Positions 34,770 to 44,760 are shown, counted from the stretch's first letter. The stretch: 64,000 nucleotides of DNA from Oscillospiraceae bacterium (GCA_015067145.1 SVNA01000005.1:23174-87173), one strand, 5' to 3'. The notes: a model not told the origin generated them from the sequence alone. A program made the numbers and translations.

Positions 34770-35015
34770 AACAAATGTCCTTTTGGCACCAAAAGGACCA
34801 AAAGTGCCGCTGATTGCGACGCAGCGGACCCACGCCAAGAGGAACTCGGCACGCTAGCCTGTGCACATACGCTTCGCTTCGCACAGGCACGGTCGGTTGC
34901 CAGAAGCAACCCTCCCTTTTACGCCAGCCGATTATCTCTATAAGGGGCTATCGCCCCTAAACAACCCCAAAAGAACCCTTTAAAAATATCTTCTAATCCC
35001 ACAAGGAGAAAAAAT
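34770..35015 (+). repeat. Hairpin-rich spacer between AICAR transformylase and purD
   Basis: 246 bp without a gene, packed with palindromes: GTCCTTTTGG/CCAAAAGGAC (34777-34798), GTGCCG/CGGCAC (34804-34852) enclosing CCGCTG/CAGCGG, GCCTGTGC/GCACAGGC (34857-34888), GGTTGC/GCAACC (34895-34911) and AGGGGC/GCCCCT (34943-34958). It may partly terminate transcription or process the long pur mRNA. The ribosome site of purD (AAGGAG) lies at its end. Confidence 0.6.
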
Positions 35016-36278
35016 ATGAAAATTTTAGTTGTTGGCGGTGGCGGCAGAGAACACGCAACCGTTAAAAGCCTTGCAAAAGAAGGCCGTGAACTCTTCTGTG
35101 CACCGGGCAACGCAGGCATTGCAAACCTTGCAACCTGTGTTGACATCAAAACAAACGACGTTGACGGCATTGTAAAATTTGCTGTTGAAAACAAAATTGA
35201 CCTTGCAGTTGTAAGCCAGGACGAACCACTGGTTCTCGGCATGGTTGACGCTCTCGAGGCAGCGGGCATCCGTGCATTCGGTCCAAACAAAGCTGCTGCT
35301 ATTATCGAAGGCAGCAAGGCTTTCTCCAAAGACCTTATGAAAAAATACAACATCCCAACTGCTGCTTACGAAAAATTCACAGAGGTTGCACCTGCTATCG
35401 CATACCTCGAAGCACAGGACTCTTACCCTGCAGTTATCAAGGCAAGCGGTCTTGCACTGGGTAAAGGCGTTATCATCGCTGAAAACTTTGAAGACGCAAA
35501 AGAAGCTGTTATCGAAATGCTGGAAGGCGGAAAATTCGGTGAAAGCGGCAGCGAAATCGTTATCGAAGAATTCCTCACAGGTACAGAAGTTTCCGTTCTT
35601 GCGTTCACAGACGGCAAATGCGTTAAGCCTATGATTTCTTCCAAAGACCACAAACGTGCATTTGACGGTGACAAAGGCCTCAACACAGGCGGTATGGGCG
35701 TTATCGCACCAAACCCTGTTTACACAAAAGAGGTTGAAGCAATCGCTTTTGAAAAAATCTTTATCCCTACAATGAATGCTATGAACGCAGAGGGCAGAAC
35801 ATTCAAAGGTGTTCTCTACTTTGGTCTCATCATCACAGAACAGGGTCCTAAAGTTATCGAATACAACTGCCGTCTTGGCGACCCTGAAGCACAGGTTTGC
35901 CTCTCACTTCTCGAAACAGACCTGCTTGAAATTATGAACGCTGTTATCGACGGAACATTGGAAGAAGTTGAATTCTCTAACCGTGAAGGCGGTGCAATCG
36001 TTGTTATGATGTGCAGCGGCGGATATCCTGAAGCTTACGCAAAAGGCAAGGAAATCACAGGTCTCAAAGAAGATGGCCAGAATGATAAATTCCACTACAT
36101 CTTCCACAGCGGTACAGCTATGAAAGACGGCAAATATCTTTCCAACGGAGGCCGTGTGCTCGGCTTTGTATGCCTTGGCGATGACGTTAAGGACGCACAG
36201 GACAAAGTTTACGCAGCAATCGACGATGTAAGCTTTGAAGGCAGCTTCTACAGACACGATATAGGAGGAAAAAGATAA
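35016..36278 (+). CDS. purD: Phosphoribosylamine--glycine ligase
   Basis: A 420-aa ATP-grasp enzyme making GAR. It begins MKILVVGGGGREHATV, has FGPNKAAAIIEGSKAFSKDL, the ATP-grasp lysine loop KASGLALGKGV, DHKRAFDGDKGLNTGGMG and the metal-binding EYNCRLGDPEAQV. Length is normal. Its last base is the first base of the purL ATG (TAATG), so the two are translated together. Confidence 0.97.
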   Translation: MKILVVGGGGREHATVKSLAKEGRELFCAPGNAGIANLATCVDIKTNDVDGIVKFAVENKIDLAVVSQDEPLVLGMVDALEAAGIRAFGPNKAAAIIEGSKAFSKDLMKKYNIPTAAYEKFTEVAPAIAYLEAQDSYPAVIKASGLALGKGVIIAENFEDAKEAVIEMLEGGKFGESGSEIVIEEFLTGTEVSVLAFTDGKCVKPMISSKDHKRAFDGDKGLNTGGMGVIAPNPVYTKEVEAIAFEKIFIPTMNAMNAEGRTFKGVLYFGLIITEQGPKVIEYNCRLGDPEAQVCLSLLETDLLEIMNAVIDGTLEEVEFSNREGGAIVVMMCSGGYPEAYAKGKEITGLKEDGQNDKFHYIFHSGTAMKDGKYLSNGGRVLGFVCLGDDVKDAQDKVYAAIDDVSFEGSFYRHDIGGKR

Positions 36279-39200
36279 TGGTATATCGCGTTTACGTTTC
36301 CAAAAAAGAAGGTTACAACAACGAAGATAAAGGCGTTCTTGCCGACCTTCGCAACAACCTTGGTATCACAAGTGTTAAAAAGGTTAAAATCTTCAACAGA
36401 TATGACGTTGAAAACATCGAAAAAGATGTTTTTGACGGTGCTGTAAAGAGCATCTTCTCCGAAATGCAGGTTGACGATACTTTCGACAGCATCAAACTGA
36501 CAGACAGAACATTTGCTGTGGAACTTCTTCCTGGCCAGTTTGACCAGCGTGCAGACAGTGCCCAGCAGTGTGTACAGTTTGTAACAGCAGGTATCCGCCC
36601 AACTGTTAAATACGCAAAAGTATACAAACTCACAGGCGATATCTCCGCTGAAGAATTTGAGAAAATCAAAAAATACCTCATCAACCCTGTGGAAAGCCGC
36701 GAAGCTTCCATGGAAAAACCAAAAACTTTGGTTGAAGTATATCCTGTTCCTGAAAAAACACCTGTTTTTGAAGGCTTTATCGATATGACAGAAGCTGATT
36801 TTGAAGGTTTTGTAAAAGAAAACGGTCTTGCTATGGATGCAGACGACCTTGCTTTCTGCCATGACTACTTCAAAAACACAGAAAAGAGAAACCCAACTCT
36901 CACAGAAATCAAGATGATCGATACATACTGGTCTGACCACTGCCGTCATACAACATTTATGACACAGCTTAATGATATCGTTATCGAAGATGAAAACATC
37001 AAGGCAAGCTGGGAAAAATATCTGGACATCAAAAACCAGCTTTATCCGGCAGGCAACCGCCCTGTAACTTTGATGGACCTTGCAACAATCGGTGCAAAAT
37101 ACTTAAAACGCACAGGAAAGCTCAAGAGCCTTGACGAAAGTGAAGAAATCAACGCATGCAGCGTAAAAATTGACGTTGACATCGACGGCAAAAAAGAAAA
37201 ATGGCTGCTGATGTTCAAAAACGAAACACACAACCACCCAACAGAAATCGAACCATTCGGCGGTGCTGCAACATGTCTTGGCGGCGCAATCCGTGATCCA
37301 CTGTCCGGCAGAAGCTATGTTTACCAGGCAATGCGTTTCACAGGTGCGGCTGACCCGACAGTGCCTGTAAGCGAAACAATCGAAGGCAAACTTCCACAGA
37401 TTAAAATCTGTCAGACAGCAGCAAGCGGCTATGCTTCCTACGGCAACCAGATTGGTCTTGCAGCAGGTCACATCGAAGAATGCTACCACCCTGGCTTTAT
37501 GGCAAAACGTATGGAAGTTGGTGCTGTAGTTGGTGCTGCTCCAGCTAAAAACGTTGTACGCAAAACACCGGAAAACACAGATGTTATCATCCTTCTCGGC
37601 GGTGCAACAGGCCGTGACGGCTGCGGCGGTGCAACAGGTTCTTCCAAAGCACATGATGTATCCTCCCTTACAGAATGCGGTGCTGAAGTTCAGAAAGGCA
37701 ACGCACCTGAAGAAAGAAAAATCCAGCGTCTGTTCCGTGACGGCTCTGTTACAAGAATGATCAAACGCTGCAACGACTTTGGTGCAGGCGGTGTTTCCGT
37801 TGCTATCGGCGAACTTGCTGACAGCCTCCTTATCAACCTTGATATGGTGCCTAAAAAATACGAAGGCCTTACAGCTACAGAACTTGCAATCAGCGAAAGC
37901 CAGGAACGTATGGCTTGCGTTGTAGCAGCAAAGGATGCCAAGAAATTTATCAAAGCAGCTTCCAAGGAAAACCTCTCTGCAGTTATCGTTGCAGAAGTTA
38001 CAGATACAAACCGTCTCCAGATGCTCAGTGAAGGCGAAATGATTGTTGACCTTGACCGCAACTTCCTCAACAGTGCAGGTGCAACAAAATACGCACAGGC
38101 AACAGTTACAAAACAGGGTCTTACAGAAGAACCAATCACAGAAGACGTTTACACAAAATGGGAAAAAATGGTTTCTGACCTCAACGTTTGTTCCCAGCGT
38201 GGTCTTGTAGAACGCTTTGACGCAACAGTTGGCGGAGGCACAGTGCTTATGCCATTCGGCGGTGCACGTCAGCTTACACCTGCACAGGGTATGGCTGCTC
38301 TTATCAACAGCCCTAAAGGCGAAGTTAACACAGCTTCCATCCTTACACACGGCTTCGACCCATACCTTGCAGTACAGAGCCCATACTACTCTGCATACTA
38401 TGCAGTAATCCACTCTGCAGCTAAACTTGTTGCAGCAGGCGGCGACATCGGCAAAGCTTGGATGAGCTTCCAGGAATACTTCGAAAGACTCCGCAAAGAA
38501 CCTGTTCGCTGGGGCAAACCGCTTGCAGCACTTCTCGGCGGTCTCGAAGCACAGCTTGCTCTTGGCATCGGTGCAATCGGCGGTAAAGACAGTATGTCCG
38601 GTTCCTTCGAATCCATCGACGTTCCACCATCACTTATCTCCTTTGCTTGCGGTGTTGCAGATGCAGACAATGTTATCTCTCCTGAATTCAAGGCAGTTGG
38701 CACATCCCTCTACCTTGTTGAACCTAAAAAAGCAGAAAATGGTCTCTACGATGAAGAAAGCCTTGTAAAAACATACAAAGCTCTCCAGAAAGCAATCAAG
38801 GACAAACGCGTTATCTCTGCATGGGCAATCGGCTTTGGAGGTATCGCAGAAGCTGTTACAAAGATGGCATTCGGTAATGCAATCGGTGTAAAACTTGATT
38901 CCAAACTTACAGCAGAAGAACTGTTCAGCAAAAAATACGGTGCATTTGTAGTTGAAACAGACGGTTTGCTCCGCTTCGGCAAAAAAATCGGTACAACAAT
39001 CGATAAATACGCAATCCTCTACAACCGCAGACACATCAAACTTGACAAGCTGGAAAAAGCATGGGAAGCAAAACTTGAAGGTGTATACCCATCCAAGACA
39101 GCTCTCCAGCCTGCAAAACCTGTTGAAAACATCTGCTACGACTTCAAGGGCACAAGACCATCCCCACTTATCAAAGTGGCTTCTCCAAAGGTTATCATCC

Positions 39201-39982
39201 CTGTATTCCCAGGCACAAACTGCGAATATGACGTAGCAAGAGCATTTGACCGTGCAGGTGCAGACACAGAAATCTTTGTTGTCCGCAACAGAAAACCAGA
39301 AGAAGTTATGCAGTCTGCAAAAGACCTTGCAAAACTCATCAAAACAGCAAACATCCTTGCAATCCCTGGCGGTTTCTCCGGCGGTGACGAACCGGACGGT
39401 TCTGCTAAATTTATCATCTCACTTATGAGAAACCCACTTGTTGCAGAACAGATTCACGAACTGCTCAACAACCGTGACGGTCTTATGACAGGTATCTGCA
39501 ACGGCTTCCAGGCTTTGGTAAAACTTGGTCTTGTACCATACGGCGAAATTGTTGCTCCAAGTGCTGATATCCCAACACTTACATTCAACTCCATCGCACG
39601 TCACCAGTCCCGTCTTACACACACCCGTGTTGCTTCCAACAAGTCTCCATGGCTTATGTACCACGAAGTTGGCGACTGCGTAACAGCAGCAACAAGCCAC
39701 GGCGAAGGCAGATTTATCGCTCCGCAGGAAGTTATCGACCAGCTTATCGCAAACGGCCAGGTTGCAACACAGTATGTTGACCTTTGCGGCAACGCGACAA
39801 GCGACATCATGTTCAACCCTAACAACTCCATGATGGCTATCGAAGGTATCACAAGCCCTGACGGCCGTGTGTTCGGTAAAATGCTCCACGACGAAAGATG
39901 GTGCAGCCGCAACTACAAGAACGTTCCAAACTCCCGCGGTCTTGAAATGTTCAGAGGTGCTGTTGATTACTTCAAAAAATAA
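36278..39982 (+). CDS. purL: Phosphoribosylformylglycinamidine synthase, single-chain
   Basis: A 1234-aa single-chain FGAM synthase (FGAR + Gln + ATP to FGAM). Domains in order: a PurS-like N-terminal region (1-~150), a linker, two PurM-like halves including YWSDHCRHTTFMTQL (~residue 210) and GGAIRDPLSGRSYVYQAMRF, and a C-terminal class I glutaminase (from ~960: FPGTNCEYDVARAFDRAG, catalytic Cys in TGICNGFQALV). Single-chain PurL is the form of Proteobacteria, eukaryotes and many Clostridia; Bacilli use PurS/Q/L. It ends the operon. Confidence 0.97.
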   Translation: MVYRVYVSKKEGYNNEDKGVLADLRNNLGITSVKKVKIFNRYDVENIEKDVFDGAVKSIFSEMQVDDTFDSIKLTDRTFAVELLPGQFDQRADSAQQCVQFVTAGIRPTVKYAKVYKLTGDISAEEFEKIKKYLINPVESREASMEKPKTLVEVYPVPEKTPVFEGFIDMTEADFEGFVKENGLAMDADDLAFCHDYFKNTEKRNPTLTEIKMIDTYWSDHCRHTTFMTQLNDIVIEDENIKASWEKYLDIKNQLYPAGNRPVTLMDLATIGAKYLKRTGKLKSLDESEEINACSVKIDVDIDGKKEKWLLMFKNETHNHPTEIEPFGGAATCLGGAIRDPLSGRSYVYQAMRFTGAADPTVPVSETIEGKLPQIKICQTAASGYASYGNQIGLAAGHIEECYHPGFMAKRMEVGAVVGAAPAKNVVRKTPENTDVIILLGGATGRDGCGGATGSSKAHDVSSLTECGAEVQKGNAPEERKIQRLFRDGSVTRMIKRCNDFGAGGVSVAIGELADSLLINLDMVPKKYEGLTATELAISESQERMACVVAAKDAKKFIKAASKENLSAVIVAEVTDTNRLQMLSEGEMIVDLDRNFLNSAGATKYAQATVTKQGLTEEPITEDVYTKWEKMVSDLNVCSQRGLVERFDATVGGGTVLMPFGGARQLTPAQGMAALINSPKGEVNTASILTHGFDPYLAVQSPYYSAYYAVIHSAAKLVAAGGDIGKAWMSFQEYFERLRKEPVRWGKPLAALLGGLEAQLALGIGAIGGKDSMSGSFESIDVPPSLISFACGVADADNVISPEFKAVGTSLYLVEPKKAENGLYDEESLVKTYKALQKAIKDKRVISAWAIGFGGIAEAVTKMAFGNAIGVKLDSKLTAEELFSKKYGAFVVETDGLLRFGKKIGTTIDKYAILYNRRHIKLDKLEKAWEAKLEGVYPSKTALQPAKPVENICYDFKGTRPSPLIKVASPKVIIPVFPGTNCEYDVARAFDRAGADTEIFVVRNRKPEEVMQSAKDLAKLIKTANILAIPGGFSGGDEPDGSAKFIISLMRNPLVAEQIHELLNNRDGLMTGICNGFQALVKLGLVPYGEIVAPSADIPTLTFNSIARHQSRLTHTRVASNKSPWLMYHEVGDCVTAATSHGEGRFIAPQEVIDQLIANGQVATQYVDLCGNATSDIMFNPNNSMMAIEGITSPDGRVFGKMLHDERWCSRNYKNVPNSRGLEMFRGAVDYFKK

Positions 39983-40236
39983 GAACCTTGCCGCACAGCA
40001 TACGCTGTGACGATGCCGTGCATCTTACAAAATCAAAGATTTTGTGGCAAGAACCTTGAAACGCAAGGCTGAAAAGCGAGAGAAAATTAAACTTTCCATT
40101 GTGTTATAAGAACCTTGCCGAATGTGCTTTGCACATTTAAGGTTTGCACCTTCCCGCAGCTCACACTGCGGCGGCAAGAACCTTGAAACGCAAGACTTTT
40201 GTACAAACAGGAATTAATCTTTTCGTTGCGTTATAA
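39981..40236 (+). repeat. Two tandem structured repeat units after purL
   Basis: Two units of ~127-129 bp (39981-40107 and 40108-40236). Each opens AAGAACCTTGCCG, carries GGCAAGAACCTTGAAACGCAAG-type text midway (40046-40067; 40173-40194) and ends TTATAA. In both, CTTGCC pairs with GGCAAG to close a multi-hairpin domain, and AACGCAA pairs with TTGCGTT or TTGTGTT. The inner hairpins differ in sequence (CACAGC/GCTGTG, ACAAAATC/GATTTTGT versus AATGTGC/GCACATT, CCGCAG/CTGCGG) but sit in the same places. No protein is encoded. The rest of the 39983-40460 gap holds the terminator and a GT promoter region. Confidence 0.75.
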
Positions 40237-40273
40237 CAGCCTGCGTTGTATGTTCAAAAATATACACAATCTG

Positions 40274-40301
40274 AAGCTCCCGATTTTTTCGGGAGCTTTT
40301 T
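40274..40301 (+). terminator. Terminator of the purine operon
   Basis: 10-bp stem AAGCTCCCGA/TCGGGAGCTT (40274-40283 with 40289-40298) with a T5 loop and T-run. Confidence 0.85.
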
Positions 40302-40460
40302 GTGTGCAGTTTTCTGCAGCAGATTGGCAACAATCCGCAGTTTTTCAAAGCTGAGGGAATAAAGGTGTCGTTGTTGATTTTTAAAGTGCAATATGGTAAA
40401 ATAAATTGAATAATTATGTACGTAAGGTTTGTCTTTATGGACAGATAAAAAGGTGAAGCT

Positions 40461-41576
40461 ATGGGCGAAAACAACAGCGTACAACTGAATAATAACGAGC
40501 CAATCAGAATTCTGCACTGTGTGGCAGGTATCAGCCGTGGCGGTTACGAGACATACATCATGAACCTTTACCGCAATATCGACAGAACAAAGGTTCAGTT
40601 TGATTTTCTCTACAGTTTTGGCGGCGTGTACAAAAAGGAAATTCTGGAGATGGGTGGCAGAATTTATAAAATTCCGTTCATTACAGAAAAAGGGCCTTTT
40701 GCATATACAAATGCAGTGAGAAAATTCTTCAGAGAACATCCGGAATATAAAATTGTTCACTCTCATATGGACAAGTTCTCGGGGCTTATAATGCGTGAAG
40801 CAAAGCGTGCCGGTGTGCCGGTGCGTATATCTCACAGCCACAGTGTGGCAAATGCAGGGCTGTTTATCTACCGTGTTGTAAAGAACTTCTACGGAACAAT
40901 GATAAAGCCAAACTGCACACACCGTTTTGCCTGCAGCAAAGAGGCGGGGCAGTGGCTGTTTGGCAACAGAGATGATATTCTTGTTGTAAAAAATGGTATA
41001 AATCTTGACGACTTCACAGTAAGAGATACACGTGACAGGGAAAAATTTGTCATCAGCTGTGTTGGCCGTCTTGCTCCTGAAAAAAACCACAGCTTTTTGC
41101 TGGATGTGTTCAGCGAGGTATATAAACAGAGACCGGATGCACAGCTTGTGCTTGCGGGCACAGGCTCAGAGCAGGAAAGCCTTGAGAAAAAAGCGGAAGC
41201 TCTGGGTATAGGTGCGGCGGTTGATTTTATGGGCGACTGTGACAAGGTGTATGAACTTCTGCACAGAACAGATGTCATGTGCCTGCCAAGTCTTTTTGAA
41301 GGTCTGGGCATAGTGTTTGTTGAAGCACAGGCCTGCGGTGTAAAATGTGTTGCCAGTGACAGAGTGCCACAGGAGGCAAAGGTAAGTGATGATATCATCT
41401 TCCTGCCACTTGAAAAGGGTGCAAAATACTGGGCAGAGCAGATTCTGGCACTTGATACAACCGTAAGAAATGACAATCACAAAACAATCAGCCAGAGGGG
41501 CTATGATATCAGTGAAGTAAGCAGAAAATTGCAGGAATTTTATATTGAAAAAAATTCAGCTTGCGGAGAAAAGTGA
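40461..41576 (+). CDS. Family 1/4 glycosyltransferase (GT-B)
   Basis: A 371-aa GT-B enzyme. It begins IRILHCVAGISRGGYETYIMNLY and has the donor-binding C-half SCVGRLAPEKNHSFLLDVF, ADVMCLPS-like RTDVMCLPSLFEGLGIVFVEAQACG (E-x7-E region). It should add a sugar in surface glycan assembly. First gene of a four-gene run of glycosyltransferases that overlap or nearly touch. Its stop overlaps the next ATG. Confidence 0.93.
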   Translation: MGENNSVQLNNNEPIRILHCVAGISRGGYETYIMNLYRNIDRTKVQFDFLYSFGGVYKKEILEMGGRIYKIPFITEKGPFAYTNAVRKFFREHPEYKIVHSHMDKFSGLIMREAKRAGVPVRISHSHSVANAGLFIYRVVKNFYGTMIKPNCTHRFACSKEAGQWLFGNRDDILVVKNGINLDDFTVRDTRDREKFVISCVGRLAPEKNHSFLLDVFSEVYKQRPDAQLVLAGTGSEQESLEKKAEALGIGAAVDFMGDCDKVYELLHRTDVMCLPSLFEGLGIVFVEAQACGVKCVASDRVPQEAKVSDDIIFLPLEKGAKYWAEQILALDTTVRNDNHKTISQRGYDISEVSRKLQEFYIEKNSACGEK

Positions 41577-42361
41577 TGATTACTGTTTTTACACCTACAT
41601 ACAACCGTGGATACACACTTGGCGGGTTATATGAAAGCCTTGAAAATCAGACCTGCTTTGACTTTGAGTGGCTTATTGTGGACGACGGAAGCACGGATAA
41701 CACCGAACAGATGGTAAAAAGCTGGCTGGACAACGGAAAATTTGCGGTGCGGTACTTTAAAAAAGCCAACGGGGGAAAACAAAGTGCAATAAACTGCGGC
41801 CTGCAGATGGCACAGGGGGAATACTTCTGGATTATCGACAGCGACGATACCGTGACACCAAACGGAGTGGAAAGCTGCCTCAGATGGCTTGATTCTCTGC
41901 CGGAAAAGGAAAAGTTTGCAGGTGTAGGAGGATTGCGTGGCGATAAAAGCGGCGGAATAATAGGTACAACCTTTGAAGGGGAGTATCTGGATGCCACCAC
42001 ACTGGAAAGAGCCGCAAACAATATTGGCGGTGACAAGTCGGAGGTGTTTATCACTTCGGTGCTGAAGGAATTTCCTTTTCCTGAGTTCAGCGGCGAAAAA
42101 TTTGTGCCGGAAGCACTTGTGTGGAACCGTATTGCAAGGGCCGGCTATAAAATAAGATGGTTCAATGAAATTGTCCATATAACAGAATATCTCGATGACG
42201 GTCTTACAAAAAATACCGACAGACTGCTTATAAAAAACTGGCAGGGATATTCACTGTATGTAAAGGAACTTGTTCTGGGCCCTGCCTGTATAAAGGATAA
42301 AATCCTTATCGGCGGTGCATATTGTTTAAGAGGAATAAAAAAACTATGCAGAAAGTATTAA
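41576..42361 (+). CDS. Family 2 glycosyltransferase
   Basis: A 261-aa GT-A enzyme: MITVFTPTYNRGYTLGGLYE, then LIVDDGSTDNTEQMV and WIIDSDDTV (DXD-type). The ATG at 41576 overlaps the previous stop (GTGATGA) with GGAG upstream; a TTG 15 nt earlier is not needed. A downstream WNRIARAGYKIRWFNEIVH segment is common in capsule GT2 proteins. The sugar is unknown. Confidence 0.92.
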   Translation: MITVFTPTYNRGYTLGGLYESLENQTCFDFEWLIVDDGSTDNTEQMVKSWLDNGKFAVRYFKKANGGKQSAINCGLQMAQGEYFWIIDSDDTVTPNGVESCLRWLDSLPEKEKFAGVGGLRGDKSGGIIGTTFEGEYLDATTLERAANNIGGDKSEVFITSVLKEFPFPEFSGEKFVPEALVWNRIARAGYKIRWFNEIVHITEYLDDGLTKNTDRLLIKNWQGYSLYVKELVLGPACIKDKILIGGAYCLRGIKKLCRKY

Positions 42362-43395
42362 AACCAAAGCTTACCGTTGCGGTAGGGGTTTATAATGCGG
42401 AAAAATATATACATCAGTGTATGGAATCGCTTCTTGCCCAGACATTTACCGATTATGAAATCCTGCTGGTGGAAAGCGAAAGCCCCGACAGATGTGCAGA
42501 GATATGTGCGGAATATGCACAGAGGTATCCCTTTATCCGCTTTATTCAGTGTGAAAACTCGGGAGACACAGCAAACCCGAGGAATACAGCGATAGAGTGT
42601 GCACAGGGCGAATATATCACCTTTATAGATGCAGATGACCTTGTGGACAGGGATATGTATGCCACAATGGTGGGCTGTATGGAAAACGAAAAGCTGGATG
42701 CGGTGTACTGCACCTGCTACAGATTTTTCAACGATGATCTGTCCACAAAAAGCACAAGAAATATAAAAGAGGTGTTCTGTCAGAGCAGGGAGGAGCTTAT
42801 AGAAAAGCTTATTCTTCCGCTTGTGTCAAACTTTGATATCGGATACGAAGTTACAGGCAGTATGTGTATGACAGTTTACCGCACAGATATTATAAAGGAG
42901 AACAATCTTAGGGTTATACAGCCTAAGATTGTTTTTAATGAAGATAATTTTTTCAACATCAGATATCTTTCCTGTGCCAAGAGGGCGAGAACACTGAATA
43001 AACCTTTCTACTATTACCGCAGAAATATGGCGTCCATAACAAATACCATCTATGAGCACACCGTTTCCGCAATGAAAGGCTTTGCTGACGAAACAGCTGC
43101 GATTATGAAAAAAATCGGTGTTTCTCCGGAAGAAATCAGTATGAGAAACAAAACAAGATTTATGGTTTCCTTTTCGGCGGTGGTCCGCAAGGTTTTTGAC
43201 CAGAAACCACGCAAGGAAGCGATTGAATATATTGTCCGCAAAACAGAGGAAAACAATATAGACCTGTCCTACACAAAAAAGGAACTTGGCTGTGTGGAAT
43301 TTCAGGTGAAGATTTTCTGGGTGCTGATGCGATACAGGCTTTATACACCGCTTTATCTTTTGGTAAAGCTGTATTCCAGACTTGTTGCAAGATAG
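42346..43395 (+). CDS. Family 2 glycosyltransferase
   Basis: A 349-aa GT2 enzyme (LTVAVGVYNAEKYIHQCMES, LLVESESPDRCAEIC, FIDADDLVDRDMY). It is unusual in having VESESPDR where most have VDDGSTD. It overlaps the preceding gene by 16 nt with the ATG at 42346; GAGG lies somewhat far upstream, and a TTG at 42322 is an alternative. The long helical C-terminal half (~150-349) may be an acceptor domain. Confidence 0.9.
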   Translation: MQKVLKPKLTVAVGVYNAEKYIHQCMESLLAQTFTDYEILLVESESPDRCAEICAEYAQRYPFIRFIQCENSGDTANPRNTAIECAQGEYITFIDADDLVDRDMYATMVGCMENEKLDAVYCTCYRFFNDDLSTKSTRNIKEVFCQSREELIEKLILPLVSNFDIGYEVTGSMCMTVYRTDIIKENNLRVIQPKIVFNEDNFFNIRYLSCAKRARTLNKPFYYYRRNMASITNTIYEHTVSAMKGFADETAAIMKKIGVSPEEISMRNKTRFMVSFSAVVRKVFDQKPRKEAIEYIVRKTEENNIDLSYTKKELGCVEFQVKIFWVLMRYRLYTPLYLLVKLYSRLVAR

Positions 43396-43418
43396 TAAGC
43401 GGAGAAAGGGGAAGCGTA

Positions 43419-44684
43419 GTGAAAATTTTGTTTTCGGTTGGCGAACTGGAAAAAGATGTAAATGCCACAACAAAAATAGTGCTGCAGCTGGCAGAAAGAC
43501 TCAGTTTTCTTGGTCACAGCTGCGTTGTTGCGGGTGTATGCAACGCTTTTCCGCAGGATGAGGAGAAAAACGGTGTGCAGATAAAACGTCTGCCTGCAGT
43601 TGCTCCCGTAGTAAAGGCCAGTGAGGCTTTTGAAAAGTTTTTCTCGCAGGCGGGCAGAAACCGCAATTCCTCCCGTATGGATTTTGTGAAAAGACATCCT
43701 GTTCACGGTATTTCTCTTTTTTTCAAATATCGTCCTGAATATTATAAAAAGGTGGAGCAGCCAAGATACCTCAAACAGATAAAGGCCATAGCAAAGGATT
43801 TTGCACCCGACGCACTGGTTTGTGTCTGCAAGCCGATACTTCCGGTGGAGACGGTGGCACTTAGCGATATTGACTGCCCGGTTTATTTTTATCAGGTGGA
43901 CCCGTGGGGGTTACACCGTATTGACAATGCTGATGCCAGTGAGGATATAATCAGCAAAGAACTGGCAGTTTTTGAAAGGGCTAATGGGATATTCACTACC
44001 CCTGTGCTTAAAAAACAGTATCTGCATCATACAGGGTATAAAACATTTTCTCATAAAATACAGGCGGTGGAGTTTCCTAATATCAGGGAGTATAAACCAT
44101 CGCAAAAAGCACAGTCTGCCATAGAGTTTGATGACAGTTATACCAATATCCTTTTCTGCGGTATTGTAACAGATGAATTCCGCAGCCCGGAATACACATT
44201 GAAATTGCTGGCTGCACTTTTTGAAAAAGGCGAAAGAATCAGGGTGTATTTTGTTGGGGTGAACAACAGTAAAACTCTCGACCGCTATATCAGAAAATAT
44301 CCCGACAGTGTGTTTTTCCTTGACAGGGTAGACAGTGACACTGCCTTTGCCACAATGGAAAGGGCAGATGTGCTGTTCAACATATCCAATACACTGGACA
44401 ATCAGGTTCCAAGCAAAATTTTTGACTATTTCTCAATGGGAAAACCTATACTCAATCTGCAGAAGATAAAAAACTGCCCTGCTGCAGAGTATTTTGAAAA
44501 ATATCCGCTGTGCCTTACACTTAGAGAGTGGGCAGAGGCTGACATTGAGGAGATAAAGATATTTTTAGCTGAAGCAAAGGGCAAATATATTGATTTTGCA
44601 CAGGTGGAAGAAATATACCGGGAAGCAACGGTAGAATATGTTGCGGATATAATGGAAAAGACCTTTGCAAAAAATGTAAAATAA
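43419..44684 (+). CDS. Glycosyltransferase-like protein (GT-B)
   Basis: A 421-aa protein starting at GTG (AGGGGAAG before it): MKILFSVGELEKDVNATTKI. The pattern is GT-B: an N-half with a glycine/Ser turn, then NILFCGIVTDEFRSPEYTLKLL and ADVLFNISNTLDNQVPSKIFDYFSMGKPILNL, the C-terminal donor-site region. The usual E-x7-E is partly replaced. It closes the plus-strand glycan run and is followed by a terminator. Confidence 0.85.
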   Translation: MKILFSVGELEKDVNATTKIVLQLAERLSFLGHSCVVAGVCNAFPQDEEKNGVQIKRLPAVAPVVKASEAFEKFFSQAGRNRNSSRMDFVKRHPVHGISLFFKYRPEYYKKVEQPRYLKQIKAIAKDFAPDALVCVCKPILPVETVALSDIDCPVYFYQVDPWGLHRIDNADASEDIISKELAVFERANGIFTTPVLKKQYLHHTGYKTFSHKIQAVEFPNIREYKPSQKAQSAIEFDDSYTNILFCGIVTDEFRSPEYTLKLLAALFEKGERIRVYFVGVNNSKTLDRYIRKYPDSVFFLDRVDSDTAFATMERADVLFNISNTLDNQVPSKIFDYFSMGKPILNLQKIKNCPAAEYFEKYPLCLTLREWAEADIEEIKIFLAEAKGKYIDFAQVEEIYREATVEYVADIMEKTFAKNVK

Positions 44685-44695
44685 TAAATAAAGAA

Positions 44696-44726
44696 AACCC
44701 CTCAGGATAAACTGAGGGGTTAATTT
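44696..44726. terminator. Terminator between convergent glycan genes
   Basis: AACCCCTCAG/CTGAGGGGTT stem (44696-44705 with 44712-44721) with 6-nt loop and TAATTTT; A-run upstream. Confidence 0.8.
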
Positions 44727-44760
44727 TATGTAAGAATTTGAAGTGACCGATATTTATAGC

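Noticed and set aside
37103..38413. A 436-aa Cys-rich frame on the minus strand within purL
   Set aside because: Antisense shadow of purL; composition (Cys, Phe, His) is that of reversed codons, as in similar long frames opposite the AICAR transformylase gene and the portal gene.
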